A stretch of DNA of 10,748 nucleotides from DASPFV01 sp035620975 (GCA_035620975.1 DASPFV010000243.1:1-10748), one strand, 5' to 3'; shown: positions 1 through 8,108, counted from the stretch's first letter. Notes: generated by a model from the letters alone, not told the origin. Translations and numbers: made by a program.

Positions 1-1029
1 CAGCCCGCGGTCCGGGCCGACGAGTTCCACGACTCCCATTTCCACCTGACCAACTACATCCAGCAGGGGATCGAGCCGCGCCAGTTCCTGCAGATCATGG
101 GCACGCGCGTGGGCCGGTCGACGCTCTTCGGCATCCCGCTCCAGCAGCAGTGGTCCTACGCCAACTCGGGCGATTTCGCGCCGACCTACTACCTGCACAG
201 CGACGCGCCGCTCTACTACTACTCGTTCACCGATGCCTACATCGCCAGCGTCTACCGTGGCCTGTCGAAGGAGGAGCAGGCGCGCTTCGACCCGATGATT
301 ACCGGGTTCAACCCGGCCGACATGTACGGCGTCGATCACATCCGCCGGGTGCTGAAGACGTTCCCCGGCGTCTTCACCGGCATCGGCGAGTTCAGCATTC
401 ACAAGGAGTTCGTCTCGGCCAAGATCCCGGGCGAGACCGCCAGCCTCACCAACCCCGCGCTTGATCGCATTCTCGACTTCGCCGCCGAGTCAGGCCTGGT
501 CGTGATCCTGCACAACGACATCGACATGCCGTTCGGCAAGGCGGACACGGAGCCCGTGTACCTGGTGCAGACCAGGGCCCTTCTGAAGCGGCACCCGAAG
601 ACCACGATCATCTGGGCGCATACGGGCCTGGGCCGTATCGTCCGGCCGGTGCAGGTCTCGGCCGCGGCCGCGGAGCGTCCGCCGACGCATCTCGAGATCC
701 TCGAAGGGATGCTGACGGATCCCGCGCTCGCGCACGTCAGCTTCGACATCTCGTGGGACGAGGTCGCGAAGTACGCGGTCTCCACCCCGGAAGTCATCGA
801 GCGTGTCGCCGGCATCTTCAACAAGTACCCCGACCGCTTCCTCTTCGGGACCGACACCGTGGCCCCGGCAGGCAGGGAACCCTACTACGCGGTCTTCGAC
901 CTGTGGGCGCCCGTCTGGCGCCTGCTGACGCCCGAGGCCAGCCAGAAGATTCGAACCGGGAACTACGAGCGGATCTTCGACGAAGGCCGGCGCCGGGTCC
1001 GCACCTGGGAAAAAGCCAACGCCTCATGA
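1..1029 (+). CDS. Amidohydrolase family 2 (PF04909-like) metal-dependent hydrolase, 5'-truncated by the window edge
   Basis: The frame is open from nt 1, so the true start lies upstream. An internal ATG at 97 would remove the first metal site and is not the start. Metal-ligand signatures of a TIM-barrel amidohydrolase occur in order: DSHFH (HxH, nt 31-45), VILHND (His at 511-513), WAHTGLG (His at 619-621) and FGTDT (Asp at 853-855). A GIGEF segment (nt about 379-393) may supply a further acidic ligand. The family hydrolyses or decarboxylates C-N/C-C bonds in small molecules; the substrate here cannot be told from sequence. The gene ends 28 nt before the porin gene and is probably co-transcribed with it, so a role in processing an amide or related nutrient is conceivable but unproven. 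Whether the protein is exported is unknown because its N-terminus is missing. Confidence 0.85.
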   Translation, partial: QPAVRADEFHDSHFHLTNYIQQGIEPRQFLQIMGTRVGRSTLFGIPLQQQWSYANSGDFAPTYYLHSDAPLYYYSFTDAYIASVYRGLSKEEQARFDPMITGFNPADMYGVDHIRRVLKTFPGVFTGIGEFSIHKEFVSAKIPGETASLTNPALDRILDFAAESGLVVILHNDIDMPFGKADTEPVYLVQTRALLKRHPKTTIIWAHTGLGRIVRPVQVSAAAAERPPTHLEILEGMLTDPALAHVSFDISWDEVAKYAVSTPEVIERVAGIFNKYPDRFLFGTDTVAPAGREPYYAVFDLWAPVWRLLTPEASQKIRTGNYERIFDEGRRRVRTWEKANAS

Positions 1030-1057
1030 CGCTGCTCTCACACAAGGAGAAACGACG

Positions 1058-2335
1058 ATGCGACCACCACAGACGAACCGGCTTGCCGGTTTGGTCTGCC
1101 TGCTGACCGCGGGCCTGCTTCTGGGGGGCCCGGCAATGGCGCGCGCGCAGGATTCGACCTCCGGCGGCGCGGAACCGGCGGCATCGACCGCCCAGGCGCA
1201 ACCGGCCTCGAAGCCGAGCATGGAGATCTACGGCTTCGCCATGCTCGACATCGGTCACGACTTCAAGACGATCAATCCGAACTGGTCCGACACGATGCGC
1301 GTCACCAGGCTGCCCTCGTTCGAAGGGCAGTTCGGCGAGGACCACAACACGTTCGCCGGCGTGCGACAGAGCCGGCTGGGCGTGCGCGCCACGCTGCCGA
1401 CCGATCTCGGCGATCTGAAGACCACCTTCGAGTTCGAGCTGTTCGGCACGGGCGTGGACGAGGGGCAGACGACGTTCCGCCTGCGCCATGCCTACGGCGA
1501 GGTGGGCCAGTTCGGCGCCGGGCAGTACTGGAGCCCGTTCATGGACATCGACGTCTTCCCGAACTCGCTCGAGTACTGGGGTCCGACGGGCATGGTGTTC
1601 TTCCGCAACGTCCACGTGCGGTGGATGCCGGCGCTCACCGAGGGGCACAGCGCCATCCTGGCGCTCGAGCGTCCGGGCGCGAGCGGCGACCAGGGCGTGT
1701 ACGAGGACCGGGTGGAGCTGGAAGGCATCCGCGCCCGCTTTCCCCTGCCCGACTTCTCCGCGGCCTACAAGTACACGCAGGACTGGGGCTACGTCCGCGC
1801 CGCCGGCATGCTGCGGTGGATCAAGTGGGACGACACGCTCGACGACGAGTTCGACCTGTCGGGCAGCGCCACCGGCTGGGGGATCAATCTCAGCTCCAAC
1901 TACAAGGTGACCGACAGGGACGTGCTCCGCTTCCAGTACGTCTTCGGCGAGGGCATCCAGAACTACATGAACGACTCGCCGGTGGACATCGGCATCGTGA
2001 ACAACTTCGGCAACCCGGCCCAGCCGATTCTCGGCAAGACGATTCCGATTCAGGGCCTCGTGCTCTTCCTCGACCACACCTGGAACGAGCAGTTCAGCAG
2101 CAGCGTTGGCTACTCGCGTCAGGACAACGACAATCGTGACGCACAGGCGGCGAGCGCCTTCCGCGACGGGCAGTATGCGCTCGGCAACGTGCTCTACACC
2201 CCCGTCCAGAACGTCATGATGGGCGCGGAGCTGCAGTGGGGGCGCCGTCAGAACTTCGCCGACGGCTTCAGCAGCGACGGCTTCAAACTGCAGTTCTCCT
2301 TCAAATACAACTTCTCGCACAGGCTCGGAGGCTAA
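1058..2335 (+). CDS. DcaP-like outer-membrane porin, predicted dicarboxylate/amino acid channel
   Basis: This is a 425-residue protein with a classic signal peptide: a basic N-terminus, a hydrophobic core at residues about 9-24 and an AMARA-Q cleavage site near residue 30. A low-complexity Ala/Gln/Ser/Pro linker (31-53) follows, then a barrel beginning MEIYGFAMLDIGHDF. Alternating aromatic/polar strands run to the C-terminus (FKLQFSFKYNF). The IYGFAMLDIG opening, the RQSRLGVRA and FEFELFG strands, and the GQYWSPFMDIDVFPNSLEYWGP stretch resemble the DcaP trimeric porin family, whose Acinetobacter member passes dicarboxylic acids. The ATG at 1058 has a strong Shine-Dalgarno (AAGGAGA, 1044-1050). 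The stop lies 2 nt before glsA, indicating one transcript. The aspartase and dicarboxylate transporters downstream fit a dicarboxylate/aspartate channel. The barrel and porin call is firm; the substrate is inferred. Confidence 0.8.
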   Translation: MRPPQTNRLAGLVCLLTAGLLLGGPAMARAQDSTSGGAEPAASTAQAQPASKPSMEIYGFAMLDIGHDFKTINPNWSDTMRVTRLPSFEGQFGEDHNTFAGVRQSRLGVRATLPTDLGDLKTTFEFELFGTGVDEGQTTFRLRHAYGEVGQFGAGQYWSPFMDIDVFPNSLEYWGPTGMVFFRNVHVRWMPALTEGHSAILALERPGASGDQGVYEDRVELEGIRARFPLPDFSAAYKYTQDWGYVRAAGMLRWIKWDDTLDDEFDLSGSATGWGINLSSNYKVTDRDVLRFQYVFGEGIQNYMNDSPVDIGIVNNFGNPAQPILGKTIPIQGLVLFLDHTWNEQFSSSVGYSRQDNDNRDAQAASAFRDGQYALGNVLYTPVQNVMMGAELQWGRRQNFADGFSSDGFKLQFSFKYNFSHRLGG

Positions 2336-2337
2336 CG

Positions 2338-3393
2338 ATGACACGAACCGGAAAGGCTCTCTCGTCGGGCATCTGCGCGCTCGGACTCGGCGCGCTGGCC
2401 CTCACCGTGCCGGCACTCGAGGCGCAGTCTGGCTCAGAGGTGCAGAAAGCGGTCGATGCGGCCCACGCCAAGTTCCGCACGCTCAAGGAGGGCAAGAACG
2501 CAGACTACATTCCGGCGCTGGCCAAGGTGGACCCGAACCTCTTCGGGATTGCCGTAGTCACCGCGGACGGCAAGGTGTTCACGGCGGGCGACGTGAAGAC
2601 CGAGGTGTCAATCCAGTCGATCTCCAAGGTCTTCACGATGGCTCAGGTCATCCAGGAGCAGGGACTCGACTCGGTCGCCAAGCGGATCGGCGTCGACGCG
2701 ACCGGCGCGCGCTTCAACTCGATCATCGCGATCGAAGGGGTGCGGACCGTGGTCGGCACGGGGGCGGCCGAGATGAACCCGCTCGTGAATCCCGGCGCCA
2801 TCTCGGCGACCAGCATGGTCACCGGCGCCAACTCGGACGCCGTGTGGAAGAAGATCATCGGCTTCCACAACGACGCGGCCGGCCGCGAGCTGCGCGTGCT
2901 GGAGGACGTCTACAAGTCCGAGTCCGACACGAACCAGCGCAATCAGGCCATTGGCGCCCTGATGCTCGCCTACGGCTACATCAAGGACAACTGGCAGCAG
3001 GCGGTGGACCTCTACACGCGCCAGTGCTCCATTGGCGTGAACGCCCGCGATCTGGGCGTGATGGCCGCCACGCTCGCGTTCGGCGGGAGGAACCCCATCA
3101 CCGGCAAGCAGGTGATGGATCCCGACAAGGTCCCCGGCGTGCTGGCGGTGATGGCCACCGCGGGCCTGTACGACGACAGCGGCAAGTGGCTCTACGCGAC
3201 CGGCCTGCCGGCCAAGAGCGGCGTGGGCGGCGGCATCATCGCCGTCTCGCCAGGCAAGTTCGGCATCGCCGTCGTGTCCCCCCCGCTCGACGACGCCGGC
3301 AACAGCGTGCGCGCGCAGCGCTCGATCACGGCCATCTCGAACGCGCTCGGCGGGAACCCGTACGCGGGGAAGGCGAAGGCGGGAACGGACTGA
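2338..3393 (+). CDS. glsA: Exported (periplasmic) glutaminase, serine-dependent beta-lactamase-like fold
   Basis: Hydrolyses L-glutamine to glutamate plus ammonia. The protein has 351 residues; the first ~30 form a signal peptide (hydrophobic core ICALGLGALALTVPAL, cleavage near LEAQ-S), whereas E. coli-type glutaminases of ~310 residues lack one. Active-site positions known for the family are all present with matching spacing: S94-x-x-K97 (SIQSISKVF), N151 (NPLVNPGAI), E195 and N202 (SESDTNQRN), Y226 (LYTRQCSI), Y278 and V296 (SGVGGG). One oddity is Pro152 immediately after the catalytic Asn, where I recall Ala (NAGAI). Another ATG upstream in frame lies inside the porin gene. The start at 2338 is preferred because it begins the signal peptide and has GGAGG at 2327-2331. 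Only 2 nt separate it from the porin stop. Periplasmic deamidation would supply glutamate for uptake. Confidence 0.93.
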   Translation: MTRTGKALSSGICALGLGALALTVPALEAQSGSEVQKAVDAAHAKFRTLKEGKNADYIPALAKVDPNLFGIAVVTADGKVFTAGDVKTEVSIQSISKVFTMAQVIQEQGLDSVAKRIGVDATGARFNSIIAIEGVRTVVGTGAAEMNPLVNPGAISATSMVTGANSDAVWKKIIGFHNDAAGRELRVLEDVYKSESDTNQRNQAIGALMLAYGYIKDNWQQAVDLYTRQCSIGVNARDLGVMAATLAFGGRNPITGKQVMDPDKVPGVLAVMATAGLYDDSGKWLYATGLPAKSGVGGGIIAVSPGKFGIAVVSPPLDDAGNSVRAQRSITAISNALGGNPYAGKAKAGTD

Positions 3394-3447
3394 CGCTGGA
3401 ACTTGGGTATCCTTTCGCTTTTGACGCCCGGGCGGAAGGAGCGACGG

Positions 3448-4503
3448 ATGAACCCCCTCTCAGGGCGGGCGCGACCCCTGCTCCCGGTCGCGCTCGTTCT
3501 CCTCGCCTCCACGGTGGCGCACGCCCAGGGACGCACCGACGTCGTGACGCTGGCCAACGGCGACCGCATCACCGGGGAGATCGTCCGGCTCGAGCGCGGG
3601 CGACTGGAGTTCAAGACCGACGACGCCGGGACGCTCTACCTGGAATGGGACAAGCTGACGAGCGTGGTGGCGATCGCGCGGCTCGTCGAAGTGCTGACGA
3701 CCGCCGGGCTTCGCTTCCTCGGCACGCTCGGCCCTGCGCTGCCGCGCGAGATCGCCGTCGTGATGCCCGATGGTACGACGACCCTCGGGATGGCCGACGT
3801 GACGCTGATTACTCCCATCGGCCGCAGCTTCTGGAGCCGGCTCGACGGATCGATCGATCTGGGATTCAGCTACACGCGATCGAGCGGCATCGCGCAGCTG
3901 AACCTGAACTCGGACACCATCATCCGCAAGGTCGCCTCCCAGGCCAGGCTCACCGCGTCGTTCACGGTGACCCAGCAGGACGAGGACGGCGACGGCGAGA
4001 GCAACCGCGACGACCGCGGCTCCGTCGAAGGTTCCTACCTCCGCTATCCCTGGCAGCGCTGGTTCGTGACGGCCGCGGCCAGGTTCGAGACGAACGAGAG
4101 CCTCGGACTGCGGCTGCGGTCGCAGATCGGCGGCGCGGTCGGACCCCGGCTGATCAACAGCAATCGCGCCCAGATGGTGCTCGGCGCCGGGCTCGTCGCC
4201 AACGACGAGCGCGGCGTCGACGTCGAGCCCACACAGAACCTCGAAGGCCTCCTGACGTTCCGGACGTCGTACTACACCTACGACCGGCCGCGCACCAACG
4301 TGGACGTCAGCCTGGCGTATTACCCGAGCCTCTCGAACGCCGGCCGCCACCGGCTGCAGCTCGACTCCGGCATCAAGCGCGAGTTCTTCAAGGACTTCTT
4401 CGTCTCGCTCACCCTCTACGACACCTTCGACAGCCAGCCGCCCAATCCCGACGCCGATCGCAACGACGTGGGCACGGTGCTGTCACTGGGCTGGACCTAC
4501 TAG
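3448..4503 (+). CDS. DUF481/YdiY-like outer-membrane beta-barrel protein
   Basis: This 351-residue protein has a signal peptide (hydrophobic residues 10-22, cleavage at AHA-Q near 26). A small beta-rich module follows, with TLANGDRITGEIVRLERG and LYLEWDKL (about 31-75), typical of the N-terminus of DUF481 proteins. From about residue 132 to the end, alternating beta-strands make a barrel that closes with an aromatic residue (LSLGWTY), the usual outer-membrane assembly signal. An acidic loop DEDGDGESNRDD (178-189) looks surface-exposed and might bind calcium. The ATG at 3448 is chosen because GGAAGGA (3434-3440) precedes it and it begins the signal peptide; an in-frame ATG at 3403 would add 15 residues without a good ribosome site. 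It lies 54 nt after glsA, probably the last gene of that transcript. DUF481 function is unknown, and a link to glutamine use is only positional. Confidence 0.8.
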   Translation: MNPLSGRARPLLPVALVLLASTVAHAQGRTDVVTLANGDRITGEIVRLERGRLEFKTDDAGTLYLEWDKLTSVVAIARLVEVLTTAGLRFLGTLGPALPREIAVVMPDGTTTLGMADVTLITPIGRSFWSRLDGSIDLGFSYTRSSGIAQLNLNSDTIIRKVASQARLTASFTVTQQDEDGDGESNRDDRGSVEGSYLRYPWQRWFVTAAARFETNESLGLRLRSQIGGAVGPRLINSNRAQMVLGAGLVANDERGVDVEPTQNLEGLLTFRTSYYTYDRPRTNVDVSLAYYPSLSNAGRHRLQLDSGIKREFFKDFFVSLTLYDTFDSQPPNPDADRNDVGTVLSLGWTY

Positions 4504-4748
4504 GCCGCTGCGAGTGCCGGACTGGATGTGTTCTCCGTATCCGGCTCCGGAGGACCTCTGGTATTCCGGAGGCGCACCTGCTGTCCCCGGAGCTGCGGAG
4601 GCTGTGAACCACTTCTAAGTCCCTGGACCGCGATGGTTTATCAGAGCCCTGCGCCAGCCGGGCCGTGGCACTGAACCTGCGAGAAGGTCATCGGGCCCGC
4701 TCGCACTCTCGATTGCTTTCACGCCGCCGCAGGCACACGAGGCACCTC
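4504..4748 (+). other. 245-nt intergenic gap between the two gene groups
   Basis: I see no credible coding sequence or tRNA here. Part of it (about 4605-4645) is less GC-rich than its surroundings, so a promoter for aspA is likely, but I cannot identify convincing -35/-10 boxes. A 7-bp inverted repeat, CTCCGGA (4545-4551) and TCCGGAG (4565-4571), with a 13-nt loop, lies 40 nt after the DUF481 stop. It has no T-run after it, so it is a weak candidate for a terminator or protein-binding site. A short Shine-Dalgarno (GAGG, 4739-4742) sits 6 nt before the aspA ATG. Confidence 0.5.
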
Positions 4749-6158
4749 ATGGCTCAACACCCCACGCGCATCGAACACGACCTCCTCGGTGACAAGGCGG
4801 TTCCCGCCGACGCCTACTACGGCGTTCAGACCGCGCGCGCGCTCGAGAACTTCACGATCTCCGGGGTCGAGCTGCGGCTCTACCCCGACGTCGTCCGCGG
4901 CCTCGCCATGGTCAAGCTCGCCGCGGCCCGCGCGAACTTCGACTGCGGCGTCCTCTCGCGCGAAGTGCTGACCGGCATCGAAGGCGCGTGTCAGGAGCTC
5001 ATCGACGGCAGGCTGCACGACCAGTTCCGGCTGGATGTCTTCCAGGGCGGCGCCGGCACCTCGACGAACATGAACGCGAACGAGGTCATCGCCAACCGCG
5101 CGCTCGAGCTCATGGGCTGGCAGAAGGGAGAGTACCGCTACTGCGACCCCCACGATCACGTGAACGCATCGCAGTCGACCAATGACGCGTATCCCACGGC
5201 CCTGCACGTCGCGCTGGCGCTCGGCAACGTGCGCCTGGTGGCCGCCACGCGCGAGCTGATCGTGGCGTTCCGCGCCAAGGGGCAGGAGGTCGCGGGCATC
5301 GTGAAGATGGGGCGGACCCAGCTGCAGGACGCCGTGCCGATGACGCTCGGCCAGGAGTTCACGGCGTTCGCCGAGACGCTCGCCGGCGAGGTGCGCGCGC
5401 TCGAAGTCGTCCAGAACGTGCTCTGCGAGATCAACATGGGGGCGACCGCGATTGGCACGGGGCTGAACGCGCCGGCCGGCTACGCGGAACGCTGCACGAC
5501 GCACCTGGCGCGGATCACGGGCTTTCCCATACACCTCGCGCCCGACCTCATCGAGGCGACGCAGGACACGCAGGCCTTCGTCCTGTACTCGGCATGCATG
5601 AAGAGCCTGGCCATCAAGCTCTCGAAGGTCTGCAACGACCTCCGGCTGCTCTCCTCCGGTCCGCGCTGCGGCCTCCACGAGATCAACCTCCCCCCGAAGC
5701 AACCCGGCTCGTCCATCATGCCGGGCAAGGTGAACCCCGTGATCCCCGAGGTGGTCAACATGGTCTGCTTCCGCGTGATCGGGAGCGACCTCACCGTGAC
5801 GATGGCCGCCGAAGGCGGCCAGCTGCAGCTCAACGTGTTCGAGCCCGTGATCGCCGCGTGCCTCCTCGAGGCGCAGACGCTGTTCGTCAACGCGGCGCGG
5901 ACGCTGCGGGAGCACTGCGTCGAGAACATCACCGCCAACGAGGAGGTCTGCCGCCATTACGTCGAGTACAGCATCGGCACCGTCACCGCGCTCAACCCGG
6001 TCATCGGCTACGACCGGGCCACCGAGCTCGCGGCCGAGGCCATGCGGACCGGCCGCGGCATCCTCGAGCTCGTTCGGGAGCGCGGCGTGCTCACGGAAGA
6101 CCAGATCGCCGGCGTCCTCAACCCCGTGGCGATGACCGGCCAGGAGCGCGATGCATGA
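4749..6158 (+). CDS. aspA: Aspartate ammonia-lyase (aspartase)
   Basis: Reversibly converts L-aspartate to fumarate plus ammonia in the cytoplasm. The product has 469 residues, close to E. coli AspA (~478). It has the fumarase/aspartase superfamily blocks: GGAGTSTNMNANEV (100-113), SQSTNDAYPT (141-150), GRTQLQDAVPMTLGQEF (188-204) and the catalytic loop GSSIMPGKVN (320-329), whose Ser321 is the expected base. Two features favour aspartase over fumarase C. GRTQLQDAVP has Gln where FumC has the GRTH histidine. KVNPVIPEVVNMVCFRVIG followed by TMAAEGGQLQLN is aspartase-like rather than the FumC KVNPTQCE pattern. MAQHPTRIEHDLLGD aligns with the AspA N-terminus, so the ATG at 4749 is preferred over an in-frame ATG at 4665 that adds an Arg/His-rich tail. 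The stop overlaps the next start (ATGA), so the two are probably translationally coupled. Confidence 0.95.
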   Translation: MAQHPTRIEHDLLGDKAVPADAYYGVQTARALENFTISGVELRLYPDVVRGLAMVKLAAARANFDCGVLSREVLTGIEGACQELIDGRLHDQFRLDVFQGGAGTSTNMNANEVIANRALELMGWQKGEYRYCDPHDHVNASQSTNDAYPTALHVALALGNVRLVAATRELIVAFRAKGQEVAGIVKMGRTQLQDAVPMTLGQEFTAFAETLAGEVRALEVVQNVLCEINMGATAIGTGLNAPAGYAERCTTHLARITGFPIHLAPDLIEATQDTQAFVLYSACMKSLAIKLSKVCNDLRLLSSGPRCGLHEINLPPKQPGSSIMPGKVNPVIPEVVNMVCFRVIGSDLTVTMAAEGGQLQLNVFEPVIAACLLEAQTLFVNAARTLREHCVENITANEEVCRHYVEYSIGTVTALNPVIGYDRATELAAEAMRTGRGILELVRERGVLTEDQIAGVLNPVAMTGQERDA

Positions 6159-6670
6159 CCTCCCGATCGCTGCTGCTGGCCGGTTCCCTGATGGGAGGGG
6201 CGCTCTCCGTCGGAGCGCCGCAGCCCACGCCTCCCGCGGCAAACGTCGAGGGGTGGCGCCACTTCGCAGGGAGCTGGTCCGCGTCCGGAACCCGTCATAC
6301 GCTGCCATCGGAAGCGGATCGGGACGCGGCCATCGTGCAGCTCTCGGGATCGCTGGTGCTCACGGTGGAGGGCACGCTCGGACGCGGATTCCAGGGGCAG
6401 GCCATCGCGTTCGACGGCGGTGACGTGCGCGTCGGCCGCGCGGTGTGGACGGACGACGGCGGAAACCAAATCTTCAGCACCCTGACGGGCGGACCGTTCT
6501 CGGGCGGCCAGCGCCTCCTCGGGACCATCACGGGAGGCACAGGCCGCTTCGCTGGCGTGACGGGCGAGTACGCGTTCACCTGGCAGTACGTGGTGATGGC
6601 TCCAGACGGCGTGGTACAGGGTCGCGCCGGGGACCTGAGCGGGCGGGTGCGCAGAGGCGGACAACCGTGA
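6155..6670 (+). CDS. Small exported protein of unknown function, possible allene-oxide-cyclase/dirigent-like beta-barrel
   Basis: I do not recognise a named function. The 171-residue product starts with a signal peptide (SRSLLLAGSLMGGALSVGA, cleavage around residue 21), followed by a Pro-rich spacer and a beta-rich domain of ~135 residues. The GTITGGTGRFAGVTGEYAF motif (123-141) resembles the GGTGxxxGxxG turn of allene-oxide-cyclase/dirigent-like barrels; this similarity is from memory and is weak evidence. No catalytic residues can be assigned. The ATG at 6155 overlaps the aspA stop in ATGA and has AGGAG at 6142-6146. Its own stop overlaps the GTG start of the dicarboxylate transporter. Such tight coupling between an enzyme and a transporter suggests the protein acts in the same process in the periplasm, for example as a transporter accessory or ligand-binding factor. 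That role is inference only. Confidence 0.8.
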   Translation: MTSRSLLLAGSLMGGALSVGAPQPTPPAANVEGWRHFAGSWSASGTRHTLPSEADRDAAIVQLSGSLVLTVEGTLGRGFQGQAIAFDGGDVRVGRAVWTDDGGNQIFSTLTGGPFSGGQRLLGTITGGTGRFAGVTGEYAFTWQYVVMAPDGVVQGRAGDLSGRVRRGGQP

Positions 6671-8076
6671 TCCCGGCGAAGGTGCGCCGCGGGCTTCCAC
6701 TCGCGGCCACCGGGTTGCTCGCAGCGGGGCTGTGGGTCTGGCCTGTCCCTGCCGGCCTGACGGCGGACGCCTGGCATCTGTTCGCCCTCTTCGCCGCCGC
6801 CATTTTCGCGGTCGTCGTCGGCGCACTGCCGATCCTCACGACGGCCGTGCTGGCGCTCGCGTTGGCAGTGCTGACCGGCACGCTGCCGGCAGCGCGGGCG
6901 TACTCGGGCTTCGCCAACGGCACCATCCTGCTGATCGTCCTGGCGTTTCTCGTCGCGCGCGCGGTCGTCACCTCCGGGCTGGGCGAACGCATCGGCCAGT
7001 GGACGGTGAGCCGGTTCGGGCGATCGACGCTGGGCCTGTCTTACAGCCTGTTCCTGGTCGACGGCGTGATCGCGCCGGCGTTCCCGAGCAACACCGCGCG
7101 GTCCGGTGTGCTCTTCCCGCTGGCGATTTCCCTCGCCGATGCGGCGGGGGCCCGACCCGGGGACGAGTCGCGGCGCCGCGTCGGCGCGTTCCTGATGTTC
7201 TCTGGAATCGCCAGTCTGAGCGTGTCGTCGGCACTGTGGCTGACGGCGATGGCGGCGAACCCGCTCGGCACGGAGATCGCGCGGACGTTCGGGGTGGAGA
7301 TCGGGTTCGGCTCGTGGCTGGTGGCCGCGTGCGTTCCCACGCTGACCGCGATGCTGCTGCTCCCGCTCGTCCTGCACCGGGCGATCGGGCCGGAAGTAAC
7401 TGCCACGCCCGATGCGCCGGCGGCCGCGCGGCGGGCCCTCGCGGTCATGGGACCCATGAGCCGCAAGGAACGGATCGTCACCGTGACCTTCGTGGGGATG
7501 GTGGCGCTGTGGGCCGGCGCGGCGACGTTCGCGCTCGACTCGACCGCCATCGCCCTCCTCGGCCTGGGCGTCCTGCTGGCCACGGGCGTGCTCACGGGCG
7601 CCGACATCGCGAAGGAAGGCGACGTGCTCGCCACGTTCCTGTGGTTCGCGTCGCTGTTCACGCTGAGCGCCCAGCTGAACGAGATGGGATTCATGGGCTA
7701 TCTGGGGCAGCGGCTGGCCGGCGCCATGGACGGGCTGTCGTGGTTCTGGGCAGGATGGATCCTGCTCGTCGCTTACGTCCTGCTCCATTACCTGTTCGTC
7801 AGCCAGACGGCACACCTGCTCGCACTGTTCGGCGTCTTCCTCGACGTCGGCGTGAAGCTCGGCGTGCCCGCGACGCCGCTCGCCTTCATGCTGCTGTTCG
7901 CCACGAACTACTTCTCGGCGATCACCCCGCAGGGGTCGAGCGCGAACCTCCTGTTCGTCGGCGCGGGGTATCTCTCGCAGAAGGAGCTGTACCGGCTCGG
8001 CGCGCTCACCACCGCGTTCAATCTCGTCGTCTACGTGGCCATCGGCGTGCCCTGGCTGGCGCTCGTCACGAGGTGA
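6667..8076 (+). CDS. DASS/SLC13-family dicarboxylate transporter (CitT/2-oxoglutarate-malate translocator type)
   Basis: This is a 469-residue integral inner-membrane protein with many hydrophobic helices, close in length to CitT (~487). The first substrate/ion-binding hairpin is clear: APAFPSNTARSGVLFPLAISLA with the SNT motif at 141-143. The pseudo-symmetric second hairpin reads NYFSAITPQGSSANLLFVGAGYL (414-436), where the classical SNT is replaced by SSA (424-426). Members move C4-dicarboxylates, 2-oxoglutarate or citrate, by exchange or with Na+. Next to aspartase, fumarate, succinate or malate exchange is the most plausible role, but the substrate is not provable here. The start is GTG at 6667 in a GTGA overlap with the previous stop, with AGAGG at 6653-6657. 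No in-frame ATG gives a better N-terminus. It is followed at 32 nt by aspT. Confidence 0.88.
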   Translation: MIPAKVRRGLPLAATGLLAAGLWVWPVPAGLTADAWHLFALFAAAIFAVVVGALPILTTAVLALALAVLTGTLPAARAYSGFANGTILLIVLAFLVARAVVTSGLGERIGQWTVSRFGRSTLGLSYSLFLVDGVIAPAFPSNTARSGVLFPLAISLADAAGARPGDESRRRVGAFLMFSGIASLSVSSALWLTAMAANPLGTEIARTFGVEIGFGSWLVAACVPTLTAMLLLPLVLHRAIGPEVTATPDAPAAARRALAVMGPMSRKERIVTVTFVGMVALWAGAATFALDSTAIALLGLGVLLATGVLTGADIAKEGDVLATFLWFASLFTLSAQLNEMGFMGYLGQRLAGAMDGLSWFWAGWILLVAYVLLHYLFVSQTAHLLALFGVFLDVGVKLGVPATPLAFMLLFATNYFSAITPQGSSANLLFVGAGYLSQKELYRLGALTTAFNLVVYVAIGVPWLALVTR

Positions 8077-8077
8077 G

Positions 8078-8100
8078 GCCGCGGAGCACACACCCGCGGC
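8078..8100 (+). promoter_or_regulatory. GC-rich hairpin between the dicarboxylate transporter and aspT
   Basis: GCCGCGG (8078-8084) and CCGCGGC (8094-8100) are perfect reverse complements around the 9-nt loop AGCACACAC. The 7-bp all-G/C stem begins 2 nt after the transporter stop and ends 1 nt before the Shine-Dalgarno-like AGAGGG (8101-8106). There is no T-run, so it is not a standard intrinsic terminator. It could slow ribosomes, protect an mRNA end, or tune aspT translation. The structure is directly seen; the function is a guess. Confidence 0.45.
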
Positions 8101-8108
8101 AGAGGGCT

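Noticed and set aside
818..2344. Long open frame (508 codons) on the minus strand opposite the porin gene
   Set aside because: Composition is rich in Arg/Ala/Val/His with no recognisable motif, and it mirrors the third-position GC of the strongly supported porin on the + strand. It is a GC-driven shadow.
4545..4571. Rho-independent terminator after the DUF481 gene
   Set aside because: The 7-bp stem has a long 13-nt loop and no following T-run. It is kept only as a note in the intergenic entry.
2844..4607. 587-codon + strand frame across glsA and the DUF481 gene
   Set aside because: Arg-rich low-complexity translation that crosses two well-supported genes in another frame.
4749..6158. Fumarase class II (fumC) instead of aspartase
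   Set aside because: GRTQLQDAVP and KVNPVIPEVVN are aspartase-like. FumC would have GRTH and KVNPTQCE.
4719..6308. 529-codon minus-strand frame opposite aspA
   Set aside because: Arg/Ala/Gly/Asp-rich without motifs, covering a clear aspartase; a shadow frame.
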